Source: Petrosia ficiformis
Taxonomy: Eukaryota; Porifera; Demospongiae; Haplosclerida; Petrosiidae
Reading direction: 5' to 3'
NCBI GenBank assembly: GCA_947044365.1
Contig: OX345636.1
Location: forward strand, 12,419,309-12,483,308
DNA: 64,000 nt
This document shows, one piece after another, positions 45,101-59,649 of this stretch. The translations under genes and the position numbers were made by a program. Under the pieces are notes generated by a model. The model was not told the DNA's origin and made no database searches. It was given only the letters and a program-made list of their open reading frames with translations. The first letter of the stretch is position 1. Each line of letters opens with the position of its first letter.

Positions 45101-48100
45101 TGACAAGATAATGCATAAAATTTGTTCCTTGACAACTGACATTTGCTACAAGTGCCGTTAGTTGTTCCAATGATGCAATAGAGAAGCCATAAGCATTACC
45201 CTGTCGTGTATTCTAAAAAAAAAAACACAGAGATGATAATAATAATTATGATCACTATTGATTTACTCTTGGAGTCTTGGTTATCAAGTATGTATGAATC
45301 TAGTCTCCTCATCCATAGTATTCACTTGCTTATTGCTAGCAAGGACAATCTGCTGACTTTCGTCACCCATTATCCTGGAATTTTTAACAACCATTCGGAA
45401 CTTACCAGATCTGTGTCCAATCATGACAAGTTACATTAAAACAAAGCAGAGAATGACTTTTACTACCAATGCCAAAGCTAGAAAGTATAAAACTACCTTT
45501 AAGAAATTGTGTATAAAAGTGAATTTGTATAATTGCTTACTGCAAAAATTGGAAGTTCATTTGTCTACTGCCACAAATTTGCAGTTTTATTAAGTGACCA
45601 GATTTGCGAAAACCAGGCCCATGAGATAAAATTTCAAAATCAATTTTTTTGTATTACCTGAATAGAGTATTCAATTGTTCTAGAATGATATATGATCCCA
45701 ATCAAGCAAAAGACAAAGCAAGGTATTAAACTGCTATAGTCACAAAACCTTCATTTTGAGAAAAATGCAATTAAATCTAATTATCAAATGTAATAATTAG
45801 AAACTTTTTTTAGGAGTGGCTAGCGAAAGCACCGAGATGTCCCCAAACTGAATGAGTGAACAGTTAAGATGTCAATGAAGCTTTTTATGTAGTAAACAGT
45901 GATCGCCCAAGTTTGCAGTTTTATATTTGACATGTTTTTATTTCTTTGTAGACAGTAGTTTAAAGTAGAAACTATTACCAATACCAATGAGATAATTATT
46001 TACTAATATTGTTGTAAGCCATTACTCACTCCATTAATGACATTCCCTATCAGTAGAATAATAAACATGATTTCCTTCAATGCCTCAGAGCTGAGGAGCT
46101 CTGCAAATGTGAAGAAATCAATATTAAGTAAAACAGTTTAAAGTTAGTATCCAATTACAAGGCTTGTTAGTTATTTTATTCTTCCTATTAGGGACGTGCA
46201 ATATGGCTTATAATTGTAATGCATATTGCTGTCAAAAATATCCCGATACAATACAATACAGTATCATGATATTTGAAATAATAATTGAAATGCTTATCAA
46301 GTGTAATAAATGTCCTGTTTGGTTTAAACAAGATGAGTTGTGTTTCCATGTACTCTTTTGCTACAAGAAGTCTTGTGAAAGTGGTGAAATGACAATCGTG
46401 AGTTGTAAAAATTGTGATAACTTTATAAAGGTTTTAGAAAAGCCTGTCTTTTATTTTGAGCCTTGCATAATTTCAAGTCTATATATTGTTAGTTCCATCG
46501 ATGTTCCAATATCGATGTCCAGAAATTTTGGGAACAGACGGACAGACAGAAAACCTGATTACAGTAATCCTCTGCTCCGCCTACGTGGGCAAGGGTTAAT
46601 GAAAATATTGATATTCTCATATATTAATATGTACCACACATCACTAATTCGCGTGCAATAAAACCTAACATCAACAAGTACGTATACAGTACATGTTTGT
46701 AACTTTGTATACACAAGAGCAGTCATCTAATATTCAATCATATAAACATGTATGTACTGTAATTGTAAATAATAATTATAGTCTAACACATGGTACTACT
46801 GTACCTAGTCTTGTACCCAGATGGGAGCGTGGATTCAACTGTTTGTGCACGAGCTAATTAACATCCAAACTAACACGTGGTCACTAAAGGGTGTGTCAGT
46901 TTGTAGTACACAATAACACGGCCAAGATTTGCTCCTGGTTTAGAAGGAGATCAGTATATCCAAGGTACAGCACAGAAACAGAGATAGCTGAATTGAAACT
47001 AGCCATGTTGATTATACTACCTATTTTGATTATGTGAAACGGAAAGATTATATGATAGTGTCTCAGTCGCCTCAGGAGTATGGGTAATTAAATATTTAAT
47101 TAGTGCATGGGCAAACAGTTGAATTCTCTGCCATTTTAAAGAGCCTGGGTATAAGGCTAGGTACAACCAAGGGCATATTGACTACAAAGGAGGAGAAGGC
47201 ATGCAAATTTGAAATAGCACAATATTTATTTTTTGTATCATTATTACAAAAGTTACACCACAGAAGGGAAAATAACAGTCAGACATCAGAAAATTTCTGA
47301 CCATTTAGCCTGTTTGTTTGAGCAAATGTAAGTTGCGTGCTCTCTCTTCCTTAGAAATCAATGTACTACATTGTACAGGTACATGTAATTGTAACAATTT
47401 CAACACATTACATTAAATATAGTATATTAATTTTATATTATACATGTACATACCATCAAAAGCTGTCATCATTACTTCGAACAAAGATGCATAATGTTCA
47501 ACAGCTTCATCAAAAATCATAGAGAGCTTTAAAATTTTGACACGAAAGTTGTACCTAAAAACAAATTAGGGTTGCACCTAGATGTACACATGTATACTAA
47601 AGTTTGTTCACATTCACAATGTCCTCAAAATTAGGATATGATGACTTTATATGTAATATAGTGTATAGTTTAATGTTATAAGGTTAATACATGATTATAC
47701 TGTAACTCAATAATGAATCAATGGATTGAAATTTGATAAACAAAAAGAACGGGAAGGAATGTTGTATGCAACTGGTGCAGATTGTACAATATGTCAGTCA
47801 TTGCAAGATAAAATTATGAACATTTTTCCAAGGTCATGATGAATATAAATGGCCTTTAGTATACATGAAGGTATCTAAATAGGTGCCTACATGTATATTA
47901 AAGATACCAGAGTATCGGTATAAGAAACTGTATTATCAATTTTGTACATTGCAGAGTTGCAGATTACACTATTGTTTAATCATGAATTGATATTCAAATC
48001 TTCTATCAGTGATTTATGATATCTTGTTTCAATATCCATTACGGAAAACAATGTTATCTCATTAAATCTCAGTATGATGCACAGTTTAATATGATTACGT

Positions 48101-51100
48101 GTTTTACTAAAGCAAGAGGGTGTGGTCAATAAAGATCAAGTACCTTATTGCACTCTTAAGTGTGCAATAAGTGATTAAGCGCTCAATCACGTGACACATT
48201 TTGTGTAATCTGATTGGTCACAGGAAAGGTACATGTATCTATAAAATTACATGTACATGTATATAATATAATTATAATACATGTGTAGAGAGAGTGTCAA
48301 GAGGAAAATATGTTTTCAAATATGAAAAAACCAAAAATACAAGTACTAAAATCATATGGATAATTTTCCTTCATTTAAATAGCTGCAGAAGGCTCTCAGG
48401 CTGAAACATTCAGTTCACAGGAACTTATTTCGTTTCCAAAAAGCTCAAAATATATCACAATTAAGGAAAATCAAATTATTATTTATTTTGTTATACTGCT
48501 ATTTTGTATAGAAGCACATTCAGAATTTGTTTGCATTTGACACTTTTGTTGGCATCCTACACTAAATGGCATAATAGCTAGTGAATGTAGAAAGGGGTGT
48601 CGTCTTAGAAACAAATAAAATCAGAAGTGTTTCCCCCAAAAGGGAGGTACCACAGCGCTCCCCCACATACATCCTTCAGTCCACCTTTTAATTTTCAAAT
48701 GTCATGTACCAATGATGCATTCCATCGTTAATATTTATTGAGGGAGAAACACTGCTGAAATCATAGATCTGGACATTATAATAATACATAACATACCAAG
48801 GGATCTTAGCCAACTCAACAATGAATTCCTCAGCAGTTCCAAGAGTACTGACATCACCCTCAAACTCTAACAGAGATGCTATCTGAAGTGAAAAGAATAT
48901 TCTTTAGTACTGAATGATTGATAATACACATGTATCATCTTTATGGCCTGCAGAATCATTCTTATGATTGCTTGGGTAGTTAAGGAAGTTGTATCATTCC
49001 AGGCGCTTGGTCTATTAATGAGTGTGGTGGTATGTAATAGAATGCGTGCTCAAGCTCACAGACCAGCAGGAAGAAAGCTGCTTGTAGCTTACGTAGAAAC
49101 TGTTACTAATAGCTATTCTACCCGAAATACATGAACATGTATATTCCTAAAATTCCACAAGATTCAGTAAGAAGAGTACAGTAGGTAATAAAAATAACTA
49201 TACATGAGTTGTTGTGTTTCATGAGATAGTCAACTACATGTGTGATTAATAAATGATGGATGACACCACAAAGCAATCATAGGAATACTTTATTCTCTAT
49301 GTATCTGCTTATACCTTTTCTTGTTTCTCAAGAGCTTTTTCAACAGCATCAATATGATGTGTGAGAAGTGTCTTTTGTGAACCACTTTCGGGTTTAGTTT
49401 GACCATTCTTTATAAGTGTCATAACTTCAGGAACTGTACTATAAGTGAATGAACAAAAATTATCACAATCCTTCACTTAAACATGTGTATTTTTAATTTC
49501 CTCATATAAGCTACACTTGAAATAGTAATGTTGAAGTATAAAAACTTAAGTTTATTTTAAACCCCAGTTCTCGAGAACACAGAAAGGTAGAGATACTAGT
49601 GCCATCAGCAATGATTGATACATAGTAACCACAAAGCAATTATAGGGATACTTTTTTTCCAATATATCTTGTGTTCTTTTTTTCATCCATCTTTCTACTT
49701 GGGACCTATCATCGGTTTTTGAAACAATATGCTCTCAGGAAAGCAACAAGGCTTTTGAAAAATCTCTCATTAGTTTTGTGATCATTCACATGAAAAGGTA
49801 CAAGTATTTGCATAACATTTAAAAGCTGAAGTTACTACAGTGGTGTGCACAGTAGTAAAAGGTAGGGGTGAGAAAATTTGGTACACTGTGTGTGGACTGA
49901 AATGTTTATACCATTAATAAGGAGTGTGCAGGCCTTTATTTAGAATATTTGTTGAGGGGTTGGGGGGTTGAGGGAAGTTGAATTAGAAAGACTATGGGGC
50001 AATGTACAGGTTGTGCAAATGCCATCCCTGCCGCCCCCCCATAAATGAAACCCTGGGTGTCAATAAACTTGTCTATTTAAATTTGCTGTGCAGTAAGATT
50101 GACATTACCCAATTTATCCGCTTCCAGTACAAAATGCCTAAATAATGAGCCTTTGTTTATTGTGCACCTTTTCACAGGGCTGGGTGTGATATTTAATTAT
50201 ACATGTACATGTACATGTAAATATACATATACATGTACATGGTTATATTTATTGCATAAATGTACATATACCTGTTTAGATCTTTCAACATAATGTTGAT
50301 GTTGAATGCAATTTGATTCTCCAGTTTCGCCTAATATAAATGTAATTACGTACATATAAATATATATAATTTTACAAATAGTTGTTTTCATGTAAAAATT
50401 TGAGGAATTCAGTAGATAATGAATGTGACCTCACTTTCTGGGTACATTCCTGGGGTACGTAAGCAGTGCTTGAAATATTATTTGAAAGTGTCTAGCTGAA
50501 ACATCTGGACAAAACAATATTTGACCAGCAAGTTTTGAATTTTGTCCAGAAAACCAGTACTGTACCTACACTGTATGTATGGCTTATGAGATATATATGT
50601 AGCCTACTAGGCCATGAGCCCATGATTGCTTTTGACTAATAGTAACCTCACTGTGAGGTCACTGTTCTTATTTTATGTATTCTTCAGATAACTAATCAGA
50701 CAATTTGTCCAGTCAAATGCAATTTTGTCTGGACAAAGAGCAAAAATGTCTCAAGATGCATTCCCAATGGCATACATGCTAACCATTGTTGAGCCAATTT
50801 GGGCCATGCTTCGAAACACTGATGTAGGAATAGCACTCACAAACTACACGCTAGTCAATGAAGTACAGTGATAGTATATATGTATGTAAACCTAATAATG
50901 TCAAGTACTATATCTAGGAATAGCAGTACTGCTCCATATATACATGTACATTATACAGTAAATATCAATAAAAAGTTACCATACAGTACAGTAATTACTC
51001 AGTAGTTCAACAATAGTTTTAAGTGTAATTGATGCACTCATCCATTCAATGCCATAGTACTGAGATAGTACTTACTGTTATTATAAGGTGACATACATGG

Positions 51101-54100
51101 TATACTGTACATATTTTAGTTTCCAAGTAACTGATCTTCTGATTCATGGTAAATAATATTGTTCACCTGTTTAGCTCCATCGCTCTCCTCTTTGCTCTCT
51201 ATTGTTCTAGATTTGAATTCATTATGAAAGAACTTCTCGACTGCTTCTCTTATTGAATCAACTTCAAATGTTAACTCCATTTTACCCTCATTAGCATCAT
51301 GCCATATTGCAGTGTCTCTACGAGCCAGTTTTTCCGGTACCTACATGTATATGTATATGTATATGTACTAGTGTTGTTTTAGCATGACAATAATGACTAC
51401 TTTTAGTTATAGTTATAGCATGCCTAGTTTATCACAGTTTTAGTTATAGTTATAGTTAATTAACTAAAATTTTTAGGCTTATTAAAGGGTTTTAGTTTAA
51501 ATTAACTAACTAAAAGTGCCCGTTATTGGCCATTTTCCATTTTAGTTAGTTAAAGTTATTACAGTAGACTTCTAATTTAGTTATAGTTTAGTTAACTAAA
51601 AGTCACAATGCCTTACTAAAAGGGGTTTTAGTTATAGTTATAGTTAACTAAAACAACACTAAATTATATACATGTATGTTAAAAACACTCATAAAATTGC
51701 GGCCTCATTTTGAAAAGGGATACTTTCTAGCAAAATAATTTTGATAAAACACTTAACTTATAGTGCTCGCCATTCCACCATTTTGTACAGGAAGTCAAAT
51801 GAATTTTGTACATGTGTGTTGTATATCTAAGATTAAGAATAACTCATCCTGGATATCTAACACAAATACAAAATTGTGGAATGGTGAGCAATTAAATGTA
51901 CATGCAAGTGTTTGATCAAAATTATTTTGTGTCCCTTTTTGAAAAATATGTCAATATTAATGAATTTCTTTATTTAAATAAGTACATTCAAACAATAGTA
52001 CATGTACATGTACATATTTACCTTTTTCCAGTTCATTTTTTTCATTCTACATTTTGGACGAGTATCTCTTGCTTTCTGAAACAAAGTCAAAACAATTTTA
52101 GCCACACCCCAAAGATTAACTGCTACTCCTCCTAATGATAAAAAATTATTATAAGATACAGACCCTCAGTATTACTATTATGATATACAGACCCTCAGTA
52201 TTACTATTATGATATACAGACCCTCAGTATTACTATTATGATATACAGACCCTCAGTATTACTATTATGATATACAGACCCTCAGTATTACTATTATGAT
52301 ATACAGACCCTCAGTATTACTATTATGATATACAGACCCTCAGTATTACTATTATGATATACAGACCCTCAGTATTACTATTATGATATACAGACCCTCA
52401 GTATTACTATTATGATATACAGACCCTCAGTATTACTATTATGATATACAGACCCTCACTATTACTATTATGATATACAGACCCTCACTATTACTATTAT
52501 GATATACAGACCCTCACTATTACTATTATGATATACAGACCCTCACTATTACTATTATGATATACAGACCCTCACTATTACTATTATGATATACAGACCC
52601 TCACTATTACTATTATGATATACAGACCCTCACTATTACTATTATGATATACAGACCCTCACTATTACTATTATGATATACAGACCCTCACTATTACTAT
52701 TATGATATACAGAACCTCATTATTAATATTATGATATACAGACCCTCATTATTAATATTGTGATATACAGAACAATATCATAAAATAAATATTATGATGC
52801 AGTAGTGGGTTCACATAATGATGCAAAGCATTGTGTTGTGTCTGCTACGTAGTGATAAAATTACATCATATTGTGGCTGACTGCATTGAAGAAAGCATAT
52901 CGTGTTTACAACACATTGATGTTACACAAGGCTTTGCTTCATTATATGAACCAGCCTTAAGCCATAAGGTAAGACAACAAGAGACGAGGGTTCCCCACAA
53001 GCTGTATTCATTTGTTGTAAAAGTACATCAGTACAATAACTATCTCATCATTACTGAACAACTATTTTCATTCAATTTCATGAAATTTTAGAAACAGGCT
53101 ATTGCTATTTTGTTCCTTGTATAATTTGAAGGCTTGTAATTAAGATGTTGTTGCACATTGAAGTACATTTGGTGTGAAATTAAAAATTCATGTTAGGTGG
53201 GGGTACACTGCATATAGATGATAGAGTTTCTTTGAGGTTTTTGCCCAAGGGGGGGGGGGGGGGCAAAATGAGATGGTATGAATTATTGGGGGGCAAGTAC
53301 ATATCTGCATGCAAAGCATGCGGCAAACTAGGGGGGTCCAGGGGCATGCTCCCCTGGGAAATTTTGATTTTGGACCTTTTATCTGACACAATTTGGTGGA
53401 ATCTGGGACTGTTTTTGCACAAACATAATTTACATCTGTCAGGTGTAAATAATAAAGTTTGTCCTTGTATCTTGTGTTGCTTGATGAAAATTGCAATCGA
53501 AGCACCACCATGATTTAGAAACAATTGTAGGCATTTGGACTAGAAAACCTAGGAAAATTGTTGTATCGAATATTGTGCATTTCATGTTATCATTTATTGT
53601 GTCATTAAAGCTTTTATAAAGGCTTGGATTGATTTACATGTAAAATAGAATTCTCAGTATATCCAGGGGGGGCAAGCTAAATGGCAAAGAGGGCAAATGC
53701 CAACCCTGGATGAACATCAAAACTATTGTGTTCTTAACCTGGTGGAGGAGGAGGAGGAAGAGGAATTCCATTTGAGTTTGGAGGAGGAGGAGGAGGAGGA
53801 GGAGGCAGAGAAGGAGGAAGAGACACTCCATCTGAATTAGGAGGTGGAGGAGGAGAAACTTCATCTGAATTAGTAGGAGGTTCTCCCGAAGGAGGAGGAG
53901 AGGTAGATTCAGTATCCTCTATAGTATTTTCTATAGTACATTTCTCATCTAGAGGAAATATTATAATTGGTTTAACATACATGTACATGTACATTTATTA
54001 ACTGCACTACATTTGTTTGCATGTAATTATGGATACATACATGTACATGTATACATGTACATTTATTACAATTATTTGTATATATACATGTACATGTATA

Positions 54101-57100
54101 TATACATGTACATGTATACATGTACACTACAATTATTTGCATGTATATAATTATGTGCATGTATATAATTATGTATATATACACGTACATTTATTAATTG
54201 CACTACAATTATTTGCATGTAATTATGTCATGTACATGTATACATGTACACTACAATTATTTGCATGTATATAATTATGTATATATACATTGTACATGTA
54301 CAAAATGGCTTCATTGAGCACAGCCATAAAGTGTTTAGAACATTTTAGAGCAGCCATTTTGTCTTTGAAGAATAATCAGCCACAATGGCTTAGAAAAATA
54401 ATAATCAGCCACCATGGCTTAGAAAATAAGGCTTAGAAAATGAAGTAAAAATGAAACACTGAATGCCCAGTCTTGAGAACGGTGTGTTAAAGATCTTTGA
54501 TGGTTAGCCAACTCTCCCCACTCATCCAGTGTTGATATAATAAAAATAGCATATTTATACAACATGTACATAACTATAATGCATAATGCAACTCACAAAC
54601 AAAGAAGAGAAGTATAGAGGTGCCGTAAACTTAAGTTGGTCACATGTGCAAGGGCTGAGTTACACTAACTTCACTAAGCACCTGCTCTTATAAAAACAGC
54701 TGGCAATCCTTGACTACACATGGAACACATGCAAAGAAGTACTGATTAGTACTGATTACAAATTTGAAGAAGCATTGATAAGTACTATTCAATGTTGCTA
54801 ATTAACACCTAGTATGTCTGATAGTCACATTTCTTGTCAAGCCCAGCCTAACATTAATCAGCAACCAAACACCTTCCTCAACATGTACATGTACACGTAC
54901 ATGTATACATGTACATTTACTAACTGCACTACAATTGTTTGCATGTAATTATGTATATATAGATTGTTGTAGTACATATATACGTGTTCTCTTTGATCAA
55001 TGATTTGAGTTAGTTCTTCATATAAGTATACATGTAGAATGATATGTATAATATATACATGCTCTTATTGATGAGTTAGTTCTTCATATAAGTGTTTATA
55101 TACGTACATGTAGTATACATGTAGTATACATGTAGTATACATGTAGTATTATATGTATAATATATACATGTTCTCTTTGATCAATGATTTGAGTTAGTTC
55201 TTCATATAAGTGTTTATATACGTACATGTAGTATACATGTAGTATACATGTAGTATACATGTAGTATGATATGTATAATATATACATGTTCTCTTTGATC
55301 AATGATTTGAGTTAGTTCTTCATATAAGTGTTTATATACATGTAGCATACATGTAGTATACATGTAGTATACATGTAGTATACGATATGTATAATAATGA
55401 TATACAGCAGCTCTATAGTATAGGGTTATATAAAGATGTATTTGTTCTCACTCAGTTATTGGTTTATATAAGCATAATACTAGTTTGTTAGGATAATAAC
55501 TACAATACTATAGTGATACAATGTACATACATACACATGTACATGTACATGTACATGTATAATTATATTATTGATCACACCACTACTAGCAGATCAAATA
55601 TGCATGTACATATGTACATGTAAATGTTTTAGTTATAGTTAATTAACTAAGTATTGACAATTTTCCATTTTAGTTAGTTATAGTTATTACAGTACACTTG
55701 TAATTTAGTTATAGTTTAGTTAACTAAGGCCACGTTTACACAGAAACGGTCTGGCTGTATGTTGTACAAAACGCAAACTAATGTTTCCGTTTACGTCTCC
55801 GTTTACACGTAAACGCGTGCAATCGTTTTCACACCACGTGTAGATAAAACATAATGCCACCTAAGAAGGAGGAGAGCAAAAAAGAGAAGAAAAAGGAATT
55901 TGTTTGGAGCGATGACGAAGCAGAATTACTTTTAAACGTAGCAAATGACTATAAAGTCTCCAAGGCTGCTGAAAGCGTGGACTGGGAGTCAGTTAAATCA
56001 AAATATGATGACATTTGTGATTTGTTTATTGCTGCTCTACCTGAGAATAACAATAATGTGATGAAGGATTTTCCTCACAAAAAGGAACAAATAACAAAGC
56101 AGATTGTAAGTTCAAAATTAAAAGCAATAAGATTAAAGTTTCGGCAAGCAGTTGATTCAGGAAGGAGAAGTGGGCATGGACGAGTAGTAATGATTTTTTA
56201 TGAACTGTGTGAAAAAGTTTGGGGAGGTAGTCCGGCCACAGAGCAAATAGATGGAGGAATTGAAAGCACAGAATTGGTACCAAGGACATGTTAGATTCAC
56301 AAGGAGATACTTCATCTAATATTGGAGTTAATGCAGATATTCCTGTTGGTTATGAAATACTGTCCAATGGAGACCCTTTATTAGATGAAGAAGAGGAAGA
56401 TACAGAAGAGAGTAATGAGGGGAGAAGTGTGCCTACAAAAGAAACTGTGAAGCAAAGGAGAGAATTTCTTGATGACAAGTTAAAAAACTATAAACAAGAG
56501 AAGATGAAACGAAAACTCCCGGTTGATACACAGCTTTTAGGTTGTGCACAGGAAGAACTGCAGATTAAGAAAAGATTAGTGGAACAAATGGACAAAATGG
56601 ATAAAAAGTATGCTGAAAACATGGAAAGGATGTCCAGCAATATGGAAAAGCTCACTGAATCAATATCTGATGGCTTTGCGTTGTTGAAACAAATGATGAT
56701 GTATCAACAGCCCCCACCTGGTATGTACCACCCACAATCATCCTTCCACCCTTACATGCAAGGCTCTCCCCACTCGTATAACAATCGAATGCCAAGTTAT
56801 CCTTCCAGTAGTAGCTCCACCCCACCATCTCCCAACTTTGACATGTACGAAAACTAACAATTGTTTATTAATTGAATGAATTTTCCTATTTACAATATTA
56901 TTATTATAAACATTGAGATTAATGCTAAATCATTGAATAAGTGGTATGGCTCAAGGGTCAAAATAATTTGTAAGTATTCTTCTAATTCTTTTTTCTTCTG
57001 TTTCGTTACTACTTGCAAGTCGGTTAGTTGCTAATGGTGGTTGAAAGTCACGATCATAATTGATGGTCATCCTTACGGTTTCCTCATTAATGGATTCATT

Positions 57101-59607
57101 ATGTAATTCACAGTAGTTATGCAGTACAAAACAGGCATATATTACAAATGGTAATTCGTCTAAGTTGATATCCATCGCACGTCTCAGACACCCGAACCTA
57201 GCCGTCAATCGACCAAATGCACATTCTATAACATTTCTAGCACTACATAGTCTGTATCCAAAATACTGCTCTTGTCTATTTGTTCCACCCCCAGCATACT
57301 CCTTCATCAAGTAAGGCATTAATGGGTAAGCAGGATCCCCTATAATAAACACAGGTACATCACCATCAAGAATCTTTCGTCGACAAGGAGGTATTAGTTC
57401 ATGTTTCAAAAGGTGGTTTAGTCGGGAATTAGCAAACATTCTGGCATCATGAACACTGCCTGGCCATTTAACAACTACATCCATAAAACAACAACGATAA
57501 TCACATAAAGCCTGTACATTTAACGAGAAGCGCGATTTTCTATTAATATAGTCTGATGAATTCAGTAATGGCTGTTTTATTTCAATGTGGGTTCCATCGA
57601 TGGCACCTAAACACTGTGGAACTGAATATGCATCGTAGAATTTCAAAACTTTTTCCTTGACACTTTCTTCGGTCAAAGGGAGCTTAATAAAACTAGGTCC
57701 TAAGTGTGTGGTGATTGCCCATGACACTCTTCTAATTATAATAGAACAGCTAGCCCTGGAAAGTCCAAAAGCATTTGCTACTTTTCTCAGCCTCCCTTCA
57801 TCAGACAGATAATACAAAACTACAGCAACCTGTGTTTCCACAGAGATTGGACTACGCATATGAGTAGCTTGACGTTCAATATATGACCCAAGTAGGCTGC
57901 AGAGTTCAAAGAAACTAACACGAGACATTCTGAAATTCTCCCTCCACTCTTCCTCCAACATACTGCCATTTAAAAAGTTGTCCCACCATGTAGAGGTCCT
58001 ACCTGGTCTAACCCAAAATCTTTTTCTCTTTCTTTTCTTCTTGGGGCATTTTTTTCTGCTCGAATTAATAACTTGAGTAACTAACAGCTGCTTTTGATGA
58101 TATAAAGTTCTATACTCATTCATCATAGCCAGATTAACCTGCTGCAATACCAATAAACAGGATAACAACACCAGCAACACAACGATGTGCCTTTCCGACA
58201 TATTTTTCAATAGTCCACACCCCCAAACATCACGTTTTTCACGTTTACACAATGTTTCATTTGTTGCGTTTTCAAATGTTTCCAGTTTGAGTAGCGTCTT
58301 CAGAAGTTAACGTTTTCAACAGCATTTTCACCATTTTTGTGTAAACAGAAGGTGCATACGCAAAGAAAAGTTATTGTTTTCTACCAAAACGTTTCTGTGT
58401 AAACGTGGCCTAAGTCAAAATACCTTACTAAAAGGGATTTTAGTTATAGTTTAGTTAACTAAAACAACACTAGTATGTACATTTACATGTTCATGTACAT
58501 ATTATTGACCACATTACTATGAGTAGTATCAGATTCATATACATGTACGTGTAGTGCCATATATACATGTAGGTATATACTTACATGTACATGTACATGT
58601 ATATATCATTACTACTATACTAGTAGTGTTAGATTTCATATACATGTACATGTACATGTACATATTCACATTAGTATTCATGTATGTACATGTACAAGTT
58701 GACCACTACTATGAGTAGTATCAGATTTCATATATATGTACATGTACATGTAAATATGCACATTAGTACATGTACATGTAAATATTGTTGACCACTAATT
58801 AGTAGTATCAGATTTCATATACATGTACATGTAGTGCCATATAAGGGTATGTACATGTATGCATCTCCCATGATAATTATGTACATGTACATGTACCATG
58901 TAATGTATACATGTACATGTCATAATGGATGTCAATATGAATAGGTAAACAAATGATATACAATATGTATACATACGTATATGGCACAATTAATTAGCTA
59001 CATAGTGACTGCATCTACAACAAGCAATCAAATGCCATACATAGAGCAATTTTACAATTACAATTACATTGCTATCAATTTGTCTATTTTGCCACTGCAA
59101 TTTGGTATCCACAAATAGTAATCATTCTTGAATACCAAAATTTGTTCGTTTCCTGCACTGAACAGAGAGTATTTAAAGGTAAAATTAAAGTGTTCAAAAA
59201 TTGCTTTGTGATCAGCCAATGCCCGATAAATAAAGTGAATGTGAAACTGAACTGTATACGAAGTATATGGGGAGCAGGACAAGAGTGATGAAAACAGGAT
59301 CTGTATTCTGTAGGGATACTTTTTTCTCCATAATTATATATATTTTTAAATAATAATGTCACTGATGTATTAACCTGATATTGGCCTCCTTTCATCAGAT
59401 TCTATTTTTCTTGTTTCTTCCTGTTCAAGAGATTTCTTTAATCTTTCAATACTTACCTAAGAAATAAAATTATTCAAATAATAATTATTATAATAAAATA
59501 TTATGTAATGTTACAAGTTTATTATACATGGTTGTTCCTAGAGGACGCTAGTACAGAACCATTTTCATGGCCTGTAGGGCTATTGCTTTCTACGGGGTTT
59601 AATGTAT

Positions 59608-59649
<42 letters not shown>

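Larger units (their letters stand above)
55728..58410. mobile_element. Complete PIF/Harbinger DNA transposon (2683 bp)
   Basis: The terminal inverted repeats (55728-55748 and 58390-58410) are 21 bp and perfectly complementary. They begin ggccacgtttacacag and are followed by subterminal tttacac/gtgtaaac repeats on both sides. Target duplication is TAA. Inside are a plus-strand Myb/SANT-like gene and a convergent minus-strand DDE transposase, the two genes typical of autonomous Harbinger elements. Perfect repeats and an intact transposase frame imply a recent insertion. The element lies in the formin intron between exons 59375 and 53948, inside a family A foldback. Confidence 0.95.
55620..58472. 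mobile_element. Family A foldback interrupted by the Harbinger element
   Basis: The left half (about 55628-55727, ending gtttagttaactaa) and the right half (58411-58472, gtcaaaataccttactaaaa to aaacaacacta) together reproduce a standard family A copy. Removing the Harbinger insert and one TAA restores the family order. Confidence 0.8.

Noticed and set aside
46164..46661. 165-codon plus-strand frame with several Cys-x-x-Cys pairs
   Set aside because: It overlaps a dispersed foldback element and lies antisense in a formin intron; the Cys pattern matches no zinc finger I know.
52831..53091. 86-codon frame starting MCCVCYVV
   Set aside because: Its middle part recurs near 63050-63110 as a dispersed repeat, and it lies in a formin intron.
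53180..53524. 107-114-codon frames on both strands
   Set aside because: Mutually overlapping, crossing a poly-G run inside a formin intron; no domain.
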